Positions 42,936 through 51,294 of a stretch of DNA of 64,000 bases are shown here, one piece after another. The DNA is from Thermocrispum municipale DSM 44069 (GTDB lineage Bacteria > Actinomycetota > Actinomycetes > Mycobacteriales > Pseudonocardiaceae). The first letter of the stretch is position 1; every line of letters begins with the position of its first letter. The stretch covers positions 916,941 through 980,940 of the forward strand of contig NZ_KE386593.1 in assembly GCF_000427825.1 (NCBI RefSeq), read 5' to 3'. Made by a program: the position numbers and the translations under genes. The notes beneath the pieces are model-generated. The model ran no database searches, was not told the DNA's origin, and saw only the letters and a program-made list of their open reading frames with translations.

Positions 42936-43984
42936 TTCGGCTGGAGAACGAGGGCGACGTCGCCGTTTGGTTTCGCCACCGGCTGCCGGGCGTCGACGAC
43001 GTGACGGTCGAACGGGTGGGCCGAGTGTCCCGCGGCGTGTCGCGGGAGACCTGGGTCGTCGACGTGCGGGTGATTCGCGCCGGCGTCGCCGCCGAGGAAT
43101 CCTACGTCGTCCGGCGGGACCTGCCGGACGGCACCGTGATCCCGATGCCGTTACGCGAGGAGTACGAGGTCTACCGGCGGCTCGCGGACAGCCCTGTGCC
43201 GGTCAGCCGAGCGCTGTGGATCGAGGACGATCCTCGCTGGCAGCCCGACGGGCGTCCGGCCTACGTTCGCACCAAGGTCGACGGGCACTGGCACCTGCCG
43301 TTCCTGACCAGCGACGATCCGGCCGACGACGAACGCAAGATCGCCGCGTCCAAAGAGCACTTGGACAAGCTCGCGCTGGTGCACACCACCGACTGGCGTG
43401 CGCTTGGTTTCGACCGGATCGGGACCGTCCCGGCGTCGGAAAAGCACTGTGCCACGACGGTGCTCGACGACATCGAGGCCTGGCTGGCCACGTTCCAGTT
43501 CGAGCCGTGCCCGGCGGTGACCGAGGCGCTGTCCCAGCTGCGTGATCGCGCGCCGACGGACGCCCCGTGTATCGCGCTGTGCAAGGGTACGAACGGCCAC
43601 GGCGAGGAGGTCTGGTCGGGCGGACAGATCGTGGCGCTGAGCGACTGGGAGCTGTGGCGGCTCGGTGATCCGGCGTACGACTTCGCGCAGCTGCAGGACA
43701 TGGTGCCGGACATCGTCCGGGACGGGCGCAGGTTGTGGGGCTGGCCGGAAGCGCTGGAGTACTACCGCGAGCGGTCGGGCATCGAGATCTCGCCGGAGCG
43801 TCTCAGCTACTACCGAGCCTGCTACGGGCTGATTCAGTTCTGCTACGCCCACCACAGCGCCTACCGGGTCCGGGTGGGCGCGAGCAGCGTCCGGCTGGTG
43901 TGGAACGCGACCGAGGTGCAATACCGCAGCCAGCTCAAGCTGTGGGCCGCCTGCGGATTCGCGCCGGAGACGGGGAGCGCATGA
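42932..43984 (+). CDS. APH-fold protein with degenerate phosphotransferase motif
   Basis: 350 aa, GTG start 42932 overlapping the previous stop. The fold is that of the aminoglycoside phosphotransferase / choline kinase family common in acyl-CoA operons: an N-lobe (ETWVVDVRVI ... YVVRRDLPDG) and a C-lobe with ALSDWELWRLGDPAYDFAQL. The catalytic HGDxxxxN motif is absent: the matching position reads ALCKGTNGHGEEVW. The DWE metal-binding Asp is kept. The protein may not transfer phosphate; two paralogues in the same island (44489, 51295) keep HGDF. The downstream small gene overlaps by ATGA. Confidence 0.8.
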   Translation: MIRLENEGDVAVWFRHRLPGVDDVTVERVGRVSRGVSRETWVVDVRVIRAGVAAEESYVVRRDLPDGTVIPMPLREEYEVYRRLADSPVPVSRALWIEDDPRWQPDGRPAYVRTKVDGHWHLPFLTSDDPADDERKIAASKEHLDKLALVHTTDWRALGFDRIGTVPASEKHCATTVLDDIEAWLATFQFEPCPAVTEALSQLRDRAPTDAPCIALCKGTNGHGEEVWSGGQIVALSDWELWRLGDPAYDFAQLQDMVPDIVRDGRRLWGWPEALEYYRERSGIEISPERLSYYRACYGLIQFCYAHHSAYRVRVGASSVRLVWNATEVQYRSQLKLWAACGFAPETGSA

Positions 43985-44445
43985 TCGAGCCGACCGTGCC
44001 TGATGTGCTGGCCGCCGTCGCCGCCACCATCGAGCGGGACATCGCGCCGAATGTCGTGGCCGACGACGACGGGTACACGGCGAGCCTGTGCCGGACCGTG
44101 GTGCAAATGCTGCGCATGGCGCGGAGCCGGATCGAGCACGAGGAAAGCGCTCTGGCTGAGGACAACGCCGAGCTCCGCGAGCTGCTCGCCACGTGGGCGT
44201 CCGCCCTGCCTGCCGAGCCGCGTCGCACGGTGGAGGCTGCCCTCCGGGAGAAGTTTGCAGCGCCGACGACCGTGGGCCGGCTCCAGGACGAAGCCAAGAG
44301 CCTCCGAAGCGCCTTGGACACGATGCTCGCGGCGCTGCCGGATGCGGATCACCCTGCGCGCGTGGCCGCGCGTGAGTATTTGCGCCGGCAGCTGGAGCGC
44401 CAGCGGCCGTGGCTGGTCGACGCGTTCACCGGCCCGCGTCGCTGA
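43981..44445 (+). CDS. DUF6285-type small helical protein
   Basis: 154 aa from ATG 43981, overlapping the APH-fold gene (ATGA). Predicted all-helical, with a long acidic helix (MARSRIEHEESALAEDNAELRELL) and a C-terminal AAREYLRRQLERQRPWL. Proteins of this kind accompany APH-fold and acyl-CoA dehydrogenase genes in actinobacteria and proteobacteria and are of unknown function. A physical partnership with the preceding APH-fold protein is plausible. It ends 43 bp from a convergent gene. Confidence 0.7.
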   Translation: MIEPTVPDVLAAVAATIERDIAPNVVADDDGYTASLCRTVVQMLRMARSRIEHEESALAEDNAELRELLATWASALPAEPRRTVEAALREKFAAPTTVGRLQDEAKSLRSALDTMLAALPDADHPARVAAREYLRRQLERQRPWLVDAFTGPRR

Positions 44446-44488
44446 GCGATATCCGCTTCGAATTCGCTGTACCGGACGGCCCCAGGTG

Positions 44489-45889
44489 TCAGAGCCGGAA
44501 CGCGGTTCGGGCCGCGCGCAGCAGGAACCGTGGCGTCATGAGCAGCCCGGCCATCGCGTCGGAGATCTTGCGCGGATCGGTGAGGAACTTGGTGCGCATC
44601 CGGTACGCCGAGATCCCACGCCACACGTCGTGCCACACGGTGTAGAACGTGAGCCGGTCAGCGTCCGGTGTCGGACCACCCGCGTCCTGATACGCCGCGA
44701 GAAACAGCTCCCAGTCGAGCACCGGCTCGATGCTGGGCCGCAGGTACGTCAAGTCTTCGGCGGGATGCCCCAGGTGCGAGCGTTCCCAGTCCAGCACCGC
44801 GGTGAGCGTCGTGCCGTCCAGCAGGAGGTTGTGCAGGCCGAAGTCACCATGGACCAGCACGGGGTCGCGCACGTCGTCCGGCGCGTGGGCGCGAAGCCAG
44901 CCGAGGACGAGGGCGAACAGCGCGGCGAACGGCGTCGACGGCGTCGAGACGGCATCCAGCACACCTCGGCGTTCCTCGATCGCGGAGATGATCTCGCGCT
45001 GGGTGACCATCGGCGGCAACGGCGCGTCCGTCAAACCGGCGGTGTCGAGCGAGTGCAGCCGGGCCAGGGCGGCGGCGATGGCTGAGGCGGCTTCCCGCTC
45101 GACCGGTGCGGCCGGACCCCAGACATCGCCGAGGCATTCACCGGCGACCCGGCGAGTGGCGAATGCGGGCATGCCCAGGGCGTGCTCGTCCAACCACAAC
45201 GGCTCGGCCACCGGCACGCCGCCTTGCCACGCGAACGACAGTGCGGCGAACTCGCCACCCAACGTGGTGGCCGTCCTCCCTGCGGCGACCTTGCGGATCA
45301 CGATGTCGTCGGTGCCCGCGGAGTGCTCCACCGTCGCGGCCAGCATCTCCTTGGAAAAGCCGCCCGACAGCATGCGGAGGTCGGTGATGCGGTGGATCGT
45401 GACACCCGGCTTGCTGTGCGCTCGAAGGCAGGCCAGCAGCTGCTCCTCGCTCACGGTTGGCCGCGCCGTGGTCTGGTACGCGGTCGATGCGTCCCGGCTC
45501 GGGGTATTCGACCGATGCGGGGTGACCTCCGGCAAGTCGGTCTCGACCAGCAGGGAGGCGATGTCGCGCAGGGCTTCGGCAACGTCCGGGTCGGACAATG
45601 CTCGTGCGGCCAGCTCGTCGGCATTCTCGCTGAGCGCCTCGAGGAGCGTTTCGGCTGCGCCGGCCGTCCCGGGCAGGACGGCGTCAACTCCGGACTGCAA
45701 GTCGGCGATGCGGTCGGCCCGGCGCTGCTCTGCCTGGTTGTCCAGCGACGCACGACGAAGGAGCGCCGCGCCGAGTTCCTTGGCGGCCTTCGCCTGCTCA
45801 CTTCCGGGTGGCACGGCCGCCAGCTCGGTCGCCAGTGCCTGCTCGACGGGGGCTACAGCATCCTCTCCGACCGAAAGCCGTGCATCCAC
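44489..45889 (-). CDS. APH-family phosphotransferase with N-terminal helical domain
   Basis: 466 aa, GTG start 45889. Residues 1-115 are a separate helical region with similarity in style to the DUF6285 proteins (ALATELAAVPPGSEQAKAAKELGAALLRR...), and residues about 145-440 form an APH domain with the intact catalytic LVHGDFGLHNLLLDG and VLDWERSHLGHP. This looks like a fusion of the pair encoded separately at 42932-44445. Such kinases in CoA-catabolic islands are annotated as acyl-CoA dehydrogenase partners, but their substrates are mostly unknown. A strong palindromic operator lies 22 bp upstream. Confidence 0.82.
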   Translation of the reverse strand: MDARLSVGEDAVAPVEQALATELAAVPPGSEQAKAAKELGAALLRRASLDNQAEQRRADRIADLQSGVDAVLPGTAGAAETLLEALSENADELAARALSDPDVAEALRDIASLLVETDLPEVTPHRSNTPSRDASTAYQTTARPTVSEEQLLACLRAHSKPGVTIHRITDLRMLSGGFSKEMLAATVEHSAGTDDIVIRKVAAGRTATTLGGEFAALSFAWQGGVPVAEPLWLDEHALGMPAFATRRVAGECLGDVWGPAAPVEREAASAIAAALARLHSLDTAGLTDAPLPPMVTQREIISAIEERRGVLDAVSTPSTPFAALFALVLGWLRAHAPDDVRDPVLVHGDFGLHNLLLDGTTLTAVLDWERSHLGHPAEDLTYLRPSIEPVLDWELFLAAYQDAGGPTPDADRLTFYTVWHDVWRGISAYRMRTKFLTDPRKISDAMAGLLMTPRFLLRAARTAFRL

Positions 45890-45910
45890 AGCTGCGCTCC
45901 CTTCACGGCA

Positions 45911-45947
45911 ATTACTCTAGTGCAAGAGTAATTGTCGCTAGAGTAAT
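45911..45947. promoter_or_regulatory. operator-like palindrome ATTACTCT/AGAGTAAT plus extra half-site
   Basis: ATTACTCT (45911-45918) and AGAGTAAT (45925-45932) form a perfect 8-bp inverted repeat with a 6-nt spacer. AGAGTAAT recurs at 45940-45947, 15 bp later, and CTAGAGTAAT (45938-45947) pairs with ATTACTCTAG (45911-45920) as a wider palindrome. The cluster lies just upstream of the minus-strand gene starting at 45889. It is strikingly AT-rich against the surrounding GC-rich DNA. The cognate regulator is not identified. Confidence 0.65.
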
Positions 45948-46291
45948 GCGCCAGGGTGCCTGGGTCGGCGAGTCGGCCTGGCTTGCGGGCTCGCGATCGG
46001 TGTTCGGGGTTGACGCGCGCCGACGAGCCGGGCTTGTGATCGGTGTCAGGGTCGCCCGACGCTGGTGGGTCGGCTCGCGTTCGGGGTTGGGGGTTGACGC
46101 GCGCCGACGAGTCAGCTCGTCTTGGTTTCCGGCGTCGCTGGCGTCGCGCTGGCCGGGTCCGTAGTCCGGTCCGGCGTCGCCTGTCGCCGGCTGGCCGAGC
46201 GCGTCGTCGGCGTCCGGGGTTGACCCGTGCCGGTGGGTCGGCTTGCGCTCAGTGTCCGGGGCTGCTCGGCGCAGGCGGACCGGGCTCGGGC
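45948..46291. repeat. non-coding stretch with degenerate GC-rich repeats
   Basis: No gene is supported between the operator and the MarR stop. GGGGTTGACGCGCGCCGACG recurs at 46006 and 46090, and a diverged copy (GGGGTTGACCCGTGCCGG) near 46220. Frames through it on the minus strand give RRRASTPN-like peptide repeats, but the spacing is irregular and they are antisense continuations of the MarR gene. It is probably a decayed intergenic repeat family like the array at 38644. Confidence 0.5.
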
Positions 46292-46822
46292 TCAGCGCCC
46301 CGTGTCGCCCGCCGCGGTCCGCAGGTCGGCCAGCAGGTTGACCAGGTTCTCCACGTCCTTCGGCTTCGCCTCGCCCATGCCGAAGCCCATCTCGCTGAGC
46401 GTCATGGTCGCCTTGGCCACCAGCTTGCGGCCAGTGGCGGTGATCGTGATGCACGTGGCCCGCCGGTCGGTGGGGTGTGGCGTGCGGCTGATCAGTCGCC
46501 GCTTCTGCAGCCGGTCGGTGGCCAGCGTGGCGGTCGTGGCGTGCACCATCAGGCTGCGCGCCAGGTTGCTGATCAGCCGGGTCCCGTTCTCCGAGAGCTG
46601 CAGGGTCATCAGCACCAGATAGTCGGTGAGGTTCAGCCGGTGGGCGCGCAGCGCCTCCTCGACCGCGTCCACGACCAGTCGCTGGTACCGCAGCAGGGAC
46701 GACATCGCCAGAAAGCGCTGCTCGTCGCCCTGCAGTCCCTGCTCCTGCCAGTAGTGGTGCGCCCAGTCCACGGGGTCGGTCATGGTGTCCGGCGTCGCGG
46801 TACCGGCTTTGCGTGCGGCCAT
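46292..46822 (-). CDS. MarR-family transcriptional regulator
   Basis: 176 aa from ATG 46822; the open frame continues upstream through the promoter to 47056 and is not coding there. The winged-helix domain (about residues 60-135) reads LNLTDYLVLMTLQLSENGTRLISNLARSL, then the recognition helix HATTATLATDRLQKRRLISRT and the wing HPTDRRATCITITATGRKL. It is divergent from fadD at 47019, with the imperfect palindrome ATAGT...ACTAT between them. MarR proteins in such positions usually repress the neighbouring catabolic genes until a CoA-linked or acid ligand binds. It is the best candidate regulator of the island. Confidence 0.85.
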   Translation of the reverse strand: MAARKAGTATPDTMTDPVDWAHHYWQEQGLQGDEQRFLAMSSLLRYQRLVVDAVEEALRAHRLNLTDYLVLMTLQLSENGTRLISNLARSLMVHATTATLATDRLQKRRLISRTPHPTDRRATCITITATGRKLVAKATMTLSEMGFGMGEAKPKDVENLVNLLADLRTAAGDTGR

Positions 46823-46961
46823 GGGCGTCGATTCCCCCAGTCGGGTCTCTCGGGGCGGTGCTCTGTTACTCGACAGTTTACTCCGCGGTGTTTTCTCCAC
46901 AGTAGCGCCACGCGGGCGGTCCGGTGTGACGGTCGTGTGAACAAAAAGATCCAGTGGATAA

Positions 46962-46979
46962 TAGTTCATTCTTAGACTA
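46962..46979. promoter_or_regulatory. island operator copy 1 (MarR/fadD intergenic)
   Basis: TAGTT-N8-GACTA at 46962-46979, within the 20-bp stretch ATAGTTCATTCTTAGACTAT (46961-46980), 40 bp before the fadD start and 140 bp before the MarR start. It matches four other sites in the island. Confidence 0.6.
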
Positions 46980-47018
46980 TTCTGCTCGGTAGCCGTTCCG
47001 ATCGACGAGGAGTTGGGG

Positions 47019-48551
47019 ATGACCTTCGCCGCGGTGTTCGCCCGGCAGCGACCCACGCAGATCGCGCTTCGTTCGGCAGGCCGGGAGCTGACCTGGGAGC
47101 AGGTCGATCAGCTGCTCAAGCGAATGGTCAACGGGCTGCTGGCGGTGTCCTTCCGCCCGGATCGGCGGGTGGCCGTCTTCGCGGAGAACTCCGCGGAAAC
47201 CTTGCTGTGCTACGTCGCCGCGACCCTCGCCGGCTGCTCGGCCGTACCGGTGAACTTCCACCTCACCGCCGACGAGGCCGCCTACATCTTCGGCGACGCG
47301 GGGGTGGACATCGTGTTGGCGGATGCGTCGACCGCAGAGCGTGCGGTGGAGGCAGCCCGACTTGCTGGATCGTCCCTGGTCATCGTCCGCGGTGCATCAC
47401 TCGACGGTGCTCGGACCTGGGACGACTGGCTGGCCGAGGCGTCCGACGCCGAGCCGCCGGTCGATCGGGAGCCGTTGCCTGCGCTGGTCTACACGTCGGG
47501 CACGACGGGGCGCCCCAAAGGCACGCCGCTGCCGCCGACCTCGTTCGTGGGCGGAGCCGACATCGCTGATCATGTCGCGCGCCTGCAACAGAACCGCTGG
47601 GCCGAATTCGGTCCGCATCTGGTCGTGGGGCCGATGTATCACAGCGGGCCGCTGGTGAGCACGCGCCTGCTGGTGGCCGGTGTGCCGGTGACCGTGCTCG
47701 GCAAGTTCGACGCCGAGACCGTCCTGCGATCGATCCACGAGCATCGGATCGGCAGCACGGTCATGGTGCCGACGCACTTCATCCGGCTTCTGGCGCTACC
47801 GCGTCAAGTGCGCGAGCGCTACGACGTCTCGTCTCTGCGCTACGTCCTGCAGGTCGGCTCCAAGTGTCCGGTCGACGTGAAGCGAGCGATGATCGAGTGG
47901 TGGGGCGAGGTCGTCTGGGAGAGCTACGGCGCGAGTGAGGTGGGCACCACCTGCCTGATCAGTGCCACCGAGTGGCTGGAGCATGTCGGGTCGGTGGGCA
48001 GGCCGATACCGCCGTTCGAGGCGATGGTCGTCGACGAGAACGGCGCCGAGCTGCCGCCCGGTCGTGAGGGTCGCTTGTACTTCCGGGACACCACCGGCCG
48101 CGGCATCGTCTACCACCAGGCGCCGGACAAGGAGCGCAGCGTTCACCTCGCGCCGGGCGTGTTCACCTTGGGCGAGGTGGGCTACATCGACCAGGACGGC
48201 TACGTCTACATCACCGACCGGTTCTCGGACATGATCGTCTCGGGTGGGGTCAACATCTACCCGGCCGAATCGGAGCTCGTGCTCGCCGGCCATCCCCAGG
48301 TCGAGGAGGTGGCGTGCATCGGCGTTCCGCATCCCGAGATGGGTGAGGAGCTCAAGGCGGTCGTGGTGCCGCGCGAGAAGCAGTCGCCGCCGGACCCGGC
48401 CGAGCTGCTGGCCTTCTGCCGGGACCGTCTGGCGCACTACAAGTGCCCACGGTCCGTCGTCTTCGTCGGCTCCTTGCCGCGATCGGCGATGGGCAAGCTG
48501 GACAAACGCCGGCTCAAGGCGCAGTTCGTGCCGTCTGGTGTTTCCGGCTGA
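47019..48551 (+). CDS. AMP-dependent acyl-CoA synthetase (FadD-like)
   Basis: 510 aa from ATG 47019, with GAGGAG 6 nt upstream (47007-47012). It activates a carboxylic acid to its CoA thioester via an acyl-adenylate. Motifs: P-loop VYTSGTTGRPKG (about residue 157), acyl-binding ESYGASEVGTT, hinge/adenine region VGYIDQDGYVYITDRFSDMI and the C-terminal catalytic Lys in AMGKLDKRRLK. Divergent from the MarR gene. The shared operator suggests induction with the rest of the island. The acid substrate is unknown. Confidence 0.92.
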   Translation: MTFAAVFARQRPTQIALRSAGRELTWEQVDQLLKRMVNGLLAVSFRPDRRVAVFAENSAETLLCYVAATLAGCSAVPVNFHLTADEAAYIFGDAGVDIVLADASTAERAVEAARLAGSSLVIVRGASLDGARTWDDWLAEASDAEPPVDREPLPALVYTSGTTGRPKGTPLPPTSFVGGADIADHVARLQQNRWAEFGPHLVVGPMYHSGPLVSTRLLVAGVPVTVLGKFDAETVLRSIHEHRIGSTVMVPTHFIRLLALPRQVRERYDVSSLRYVLQVGSKCPVDVKRAMIEWWGEVVWESYGASEVGTTCLISATEWLEHVGSVGRPIPPFEAMVVDENGAELPPGREGRLYFRDTTGRGIVYHQAPDKERSVHLAPGVFTLGEVGYIDQDGYVYITDRFSDMIVSGGVNIYPAESELVLAGHPQVEEVACIGVPHPEMGEELKAVVVPREKQSPPDPAELLAFCRDRLAHYKCPRSVVFVGSLPRSAMGKLDKRRLKAQFVPSGVSG

Positions 48552-48567
48552 CAACCCGTAGCATCAA

Positions 48568-48585
48568 TAGTTGTGAATTAGACCA
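48568..48585. promoter_or_regulatory. island operator copy 2
   Basis: TAGTT-N8-GACCA at 48568-48585, 27 bp before the ATG at 48613. The extended site ATAGTTGTGAATTAGACC matches copy 1 at both half-sites with a different spacer. Confidence 0.6.
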
Positions 48586-48612
48586 ATTGCCACGGTGAGG
48601 AGCGGGTACGCA

Positions 48613-49254
48613 ATGACGCGCACGTCCATCCCCCGAGACGCCGGACAGCTTGAGCTGTCGCTGCTGCAGCTGCTGCGGCTCAAGGGCAGGGTCAAGCCCG
48701 ACGACCTGCCGGCGTCGCTGCGGCAGCCGGAGGAGGTGTGCACCGAGCTGCTGGCCTCGGCCGTGGCCGACGGGTTCGGTGTGCAGAAGGGCTCGAGCGC
48801 ACGGCTCACCCCGGAGGGACGGCAACGCCTGACCGCGCTGCTGGATGCCGAGCGGGCGCGGGTCGACCAGCAGCGGCTGGCAGGGCTTTACGACGAGTTC
48901 GACCGGCGCAACACCGACTTCAAAGCGATCATCACCGCCTGGCAGATGCGGGACGGCCACCCCAACGACCATGCCGACGCCGACTACGACGCCGATGTGC
49001 TGGCCAAGTTGGACACACTGCACGCCGAGTTCACGCCGCTGCTCGAGCGGATCGTCACCGAAGCACCACGGCTGGCGCACTATCCCCCGCGGTTCGAGGC
49101 CGCGATGGACCGCATCCACGCGGGCGAGCACCACTACGTCGCGCGCCCGATCATCGACAGCTACCACACCGTGTGGTTCGAACTGCACGAAGAACTCATC
49201 GGCCTGTGCGGTCGCACGCGGGAGGAAGAAGCGGCGGCAGGGCGGGCCGTCTGA
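48613..49254 (+). CDS. winged-helix-like protein with uncharacterised C-terminal domain
   Basis: 213 aa from ATG 48613, with GAGGAG 10 nt upstream. Residues 10-75 look like a winged helix (LELSLLQLLRLKGRVKPDDLPASL ... VADGFGVQKGSSARLTPEGRQRLTALL). Residues 85-205 form a helical domain (FKAIITAWQMRDG ... LDTLHAEFTPLLERI ... YHTVWFELHEELIGLCGRTREEE) that I cannot name. It may be a transcriptional regulator or a partner of the short PpdK, because proteins of this kind occur near truncated dikinase genes; that is uncertain. It has its own copy of the island operator. Confidence 0.65.
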   Translation: MTRTSIPRDAGQLELSLLQLLRLKGRVKPDDLPASLRQPEEVCTELLASAVADGFGVQKGSSARLTPEGRQRLTALLDAERARVDQQRLAGLYDEFDRRNTDFKAIITAWQMRDGHPNDHADADYDADVLAKLDTLHAEFTPLLERIVTEAPRLAHYPPRFEAAMDRIHAGEHHYVARPIIDSYHTVWFELHEELIGLCGRTREEEAAAGRAV

Positions 49255-49264
49255 GGTGTCGCTG

Positions 49265-49377
49265 GGAGTTCGGGCGGCGGGCAGAGCCATGACGCACCCC
49301 GGAGTTCACGTAGCGGGCAGAGCCATGACGCACCCCGGAGTTCGCGCGGCGAGCGGAGCCATCTGACGATGTATCCC
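49265..49377. repeat. three tandem 36-bp repeats before a fadD gene
   Basis: GGAGTTC begins units at 49265, 49301 and 49337 (36-bp period), then a fourth truncated one at 49378 inside the fadD start. Units share GGAGTTCRCG..GCGGGCAGAGCCATGACGCACCCC in two pieces. The fadD start MYPGVHAV is itself the last, altered unit (other units read MTHPGVHV). The ATGs of the earlier units (49289, 49325) are out of frame with fadD. Confidence 0.8.
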
Positions 49378-50898
49378 GGAGTTCACGCCGTCACCAAGCC
49401 GGCGCAGCCTGCGTTCGTCATGGCCGAGTCCGGCAGAAGCATCACCTACGCCGAGCTGAACCGGCGCTCCATCCGGCTGGCGCGGGTGTTCGACTCCGTC
49501 GGGCTGTCGTCGGCCGCGATCGTCGCGGTGGCCTGCGAGAACCGGCTCGAATGGGCGGAGATGATCTGGGCAGCGGCCCGGTCCGGGCGGTGCCTGGCGC
49601 CGGTCAACTGGCACCTCGGCGCACGAGAGCTGTCCGACGTGCTGCGGGCGTCCGGAGCCGAGCTGCTGCTGGCCGGCCCGGCGAGCCACGCGGCGCTGCG
49701 CGAGGTGACCGATCGGCCGCGCACGATCGCCATCGACGGCGACGGCACGTTCGCCGACTACGAGTCCGCACTCGCGGCCATGTCGGACGATCCCTTGCCG
49801 GTCGAGCGGCTGGGCGGCCGCATGATGTTCAGTTCCGGCACCACCGGCACGCCGAAGGGCATCCTGCATCCCGGCAGCGACATCCATCCGGCGGACGCGC
49901 CGCCGCACCTCGGGCGCTACACCGAACTGTTCGAGTTCGACCGCGACATGGTCTACCTGTCGCCAGCGCCCACGTATCACACCGCGCCGTTCCGGTTCGT
50001 CGTCGCGGTCACGCAGCTCGGCGGCACGGTCGTCTGCCTGGAGAAGTTCGACGCGCAGGCGGTGCTGGAGGCGATCGAGCGCTACCGCGTCACCCACGCC
50101 CAGTTCGTCCCCACCATGCTGCTGCGGCTGCTCCGGCTGCCCGACGAGGTCAAACGCCGGTACGACCTGAGCAGCCTGCGGGTGGCGATCACCGGCGGCG
50201 CGCCGTGTCCGCACGAGGTGAAGATGCGGCTGATGGACTGGTGGGGGCCGGTCGTGCACGAGCTGTACGGCGCCTCGGAAAGCTACGGCAACTGCCATAT
50301 CGGGCCCGACGAAGTCGCGTCGCATCCCGGTTCGGTGGGGCGCGCGCTGACCGGCACGATCCACATCACCGACCCCGACGGAGCCGAGCTGCCGCCCGGC
50401 GAGATCGGGACGGTGTGGTTCGAGGGCGCCGGCACCTTCCACTACCAGGGAGACGAGCGCAAGACGCGAGAGTCGATGGACCCGCGCGGCTGGCGGACCG
50501 TCGGCGACCTGGGCTATCTCGACGATGACGGCTACCTGTACCTGACCGGCAGGCGCGACCAGCTGATCATCTTCGGCGGGGTCAACATCCACCCGCAGGA
50601 GGCCGAGGACGTGCTGCTGGTGCACCCGGCCGTCGACGACGTGGCGGTGATCGGTGTGCCCGACGAGGAGTACGGGCAGGTCGTCCACGCGCTGGTGGTA
50701 CCGGCGGAAACGGCCGCGGGCCCGGACCTTGCCGCAGAGTTGGTCGAGTACTGCCGGTCCCGCCTTGCCCACTACAAATGCCCGCGCTCGGTGGAGTTCG
50801 TGGCGCAGCTGCCGCGCGGGGAGAACGGCAAGCTGTACAAACGCAAGCTCGCCGTGGAGGGCTCAACCGGCCGAGAGCGCCAGCAACTTCCGGCGTAA
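49369..50898 (+). CDS. AMP-dependent acyl-CoA synthetase (FadD-like)
   Basis: 509 aa from ATG 49369. P-loop MMFSSGTTGTPKG (about residue 150), HELYGASESYGN, then DLGYLDDDGYLYLTGRRDQLI and the C-terminal Lys in GENGKLYKRKLA. A second synthetase of the island, related to but clearly distinct from the one at 47019. Its start region lies in a tandem repeat. The 3' end overlaps the convergent DUF gene by 36 nt (50863-50898), an unusual tail-to-tail arrangement. Confidence 0.92.
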   Translation: MYPGVHAVTKPAQPAFVMAESGRSITYAELNRRSIRLARVFDSVGLSSAAIVAVACENRLEWAEMIWAAARSGRCLAPVNWHLGARELSDVLRASGAELLLAGPASHAALREVTDRPRTIAIDGDGTFADYESALAAMSDDPLPVERLGGRMMFSSGTTGTPKGILHPGSDIHPADAPPHLGRYTELFEFDRDMVYLSPAPTYHTAPFRFVVAVTQLGGTVVCLEKFDAQAVLEAIERYRVTHAQFVPTMLLRLLRLPDEVKRRYDLSSLRVAITGGAPCPHEVKMRLMDWWGPVVHELYGASESYGNCHIGPDEVASHPGSVGRALTGTIHITDPDGAELPPGEIGTVWFEGAGTFHYQGDERKTRESMDPRGWRTVGDLGYLDDDGYLYLTGRRDQLIIFGGVNIHPQEAEDVLLVHPAVDDVAVIGVPDEEYGQVVHALVVPAETAAGPDLAAELVEYCRSRLAHYKCPRSVEFVAQLPRGENGKLYKRKLAVEGSTGRERQQLPA

Positions 50899-51285
50899 CT
50901 GCACGCCGTCGGAGTCGTCCGGATTCGCGCGTAGCCAGTCCTCCAGCGGATCGATCAGCGAGGCGACGAGACCGGTGTAGTGCGCATGCCACTTGTTCCA
51001 GCCCGCGAAGTCCACGGCGTCCACCTCCGGGAGGTCGATCTGCCCGAAGTGGGCTCGGCGCCGCTCGTCTGCGCCCACCCAGGTACGCAGCTCGACCAGT
51101 ACATCGCGCAACGCGGTTGTCTGCGTCCGGACGTGCAGCCCGGCGTTGTCCCAGTCGACCTGGGCAAGCACGGCCCGGACCTCGGCCAGCCGCGCGCGGG
51201 CGTACTCGGAAGCCAGTTCCGGCTCGATGACGTCGCGCAGAACCCGGCGCACTTGCTTGATCAGCTCGGAGGGAGTCGGACGCAT
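50863..51285 (-). CDS. DUF6285-like small helical protein
   Basis: 140 aa. Mostly helical: SELIKQVRRVLRDVIEPELASEYARARLAEVRAVLAQVDW, and a conserved-looking GWNKWHAHYTGLVASLIDPLEDWL. It follows the APH gene (stop 51295) by 9 nt, repeating the APH-plus-small-helical pairing seen at 42932-44445. This makes a functional pair likely. Its last 12 codons overlap antisense with the end of the fadD gene at 49369. Function unknown. Confidence 0.7.
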   Translation of the reverse strand: MRPTPSELIKQVRRVLRDVIEPELASEYARARLAEVRAVLAQVDWDNAGLHVRTQTTALRDVLVELRTWVGADERRRAHFGQIDLPEVDAVDFAGWNKWHAHYTGLVASLIDPLEDWLRANPDDSDGVQLRRKLLALSAG

Positions 51286-51294
51286 GACGCCTTC

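Noticed and set aside
45912-46454. 180-codon minus-strand frame with RRRASTPN repeats
   Set aside because: Overlaps the MarR gene in a different frame and follows irregular DNA repeats; no start or ribosome binding site.
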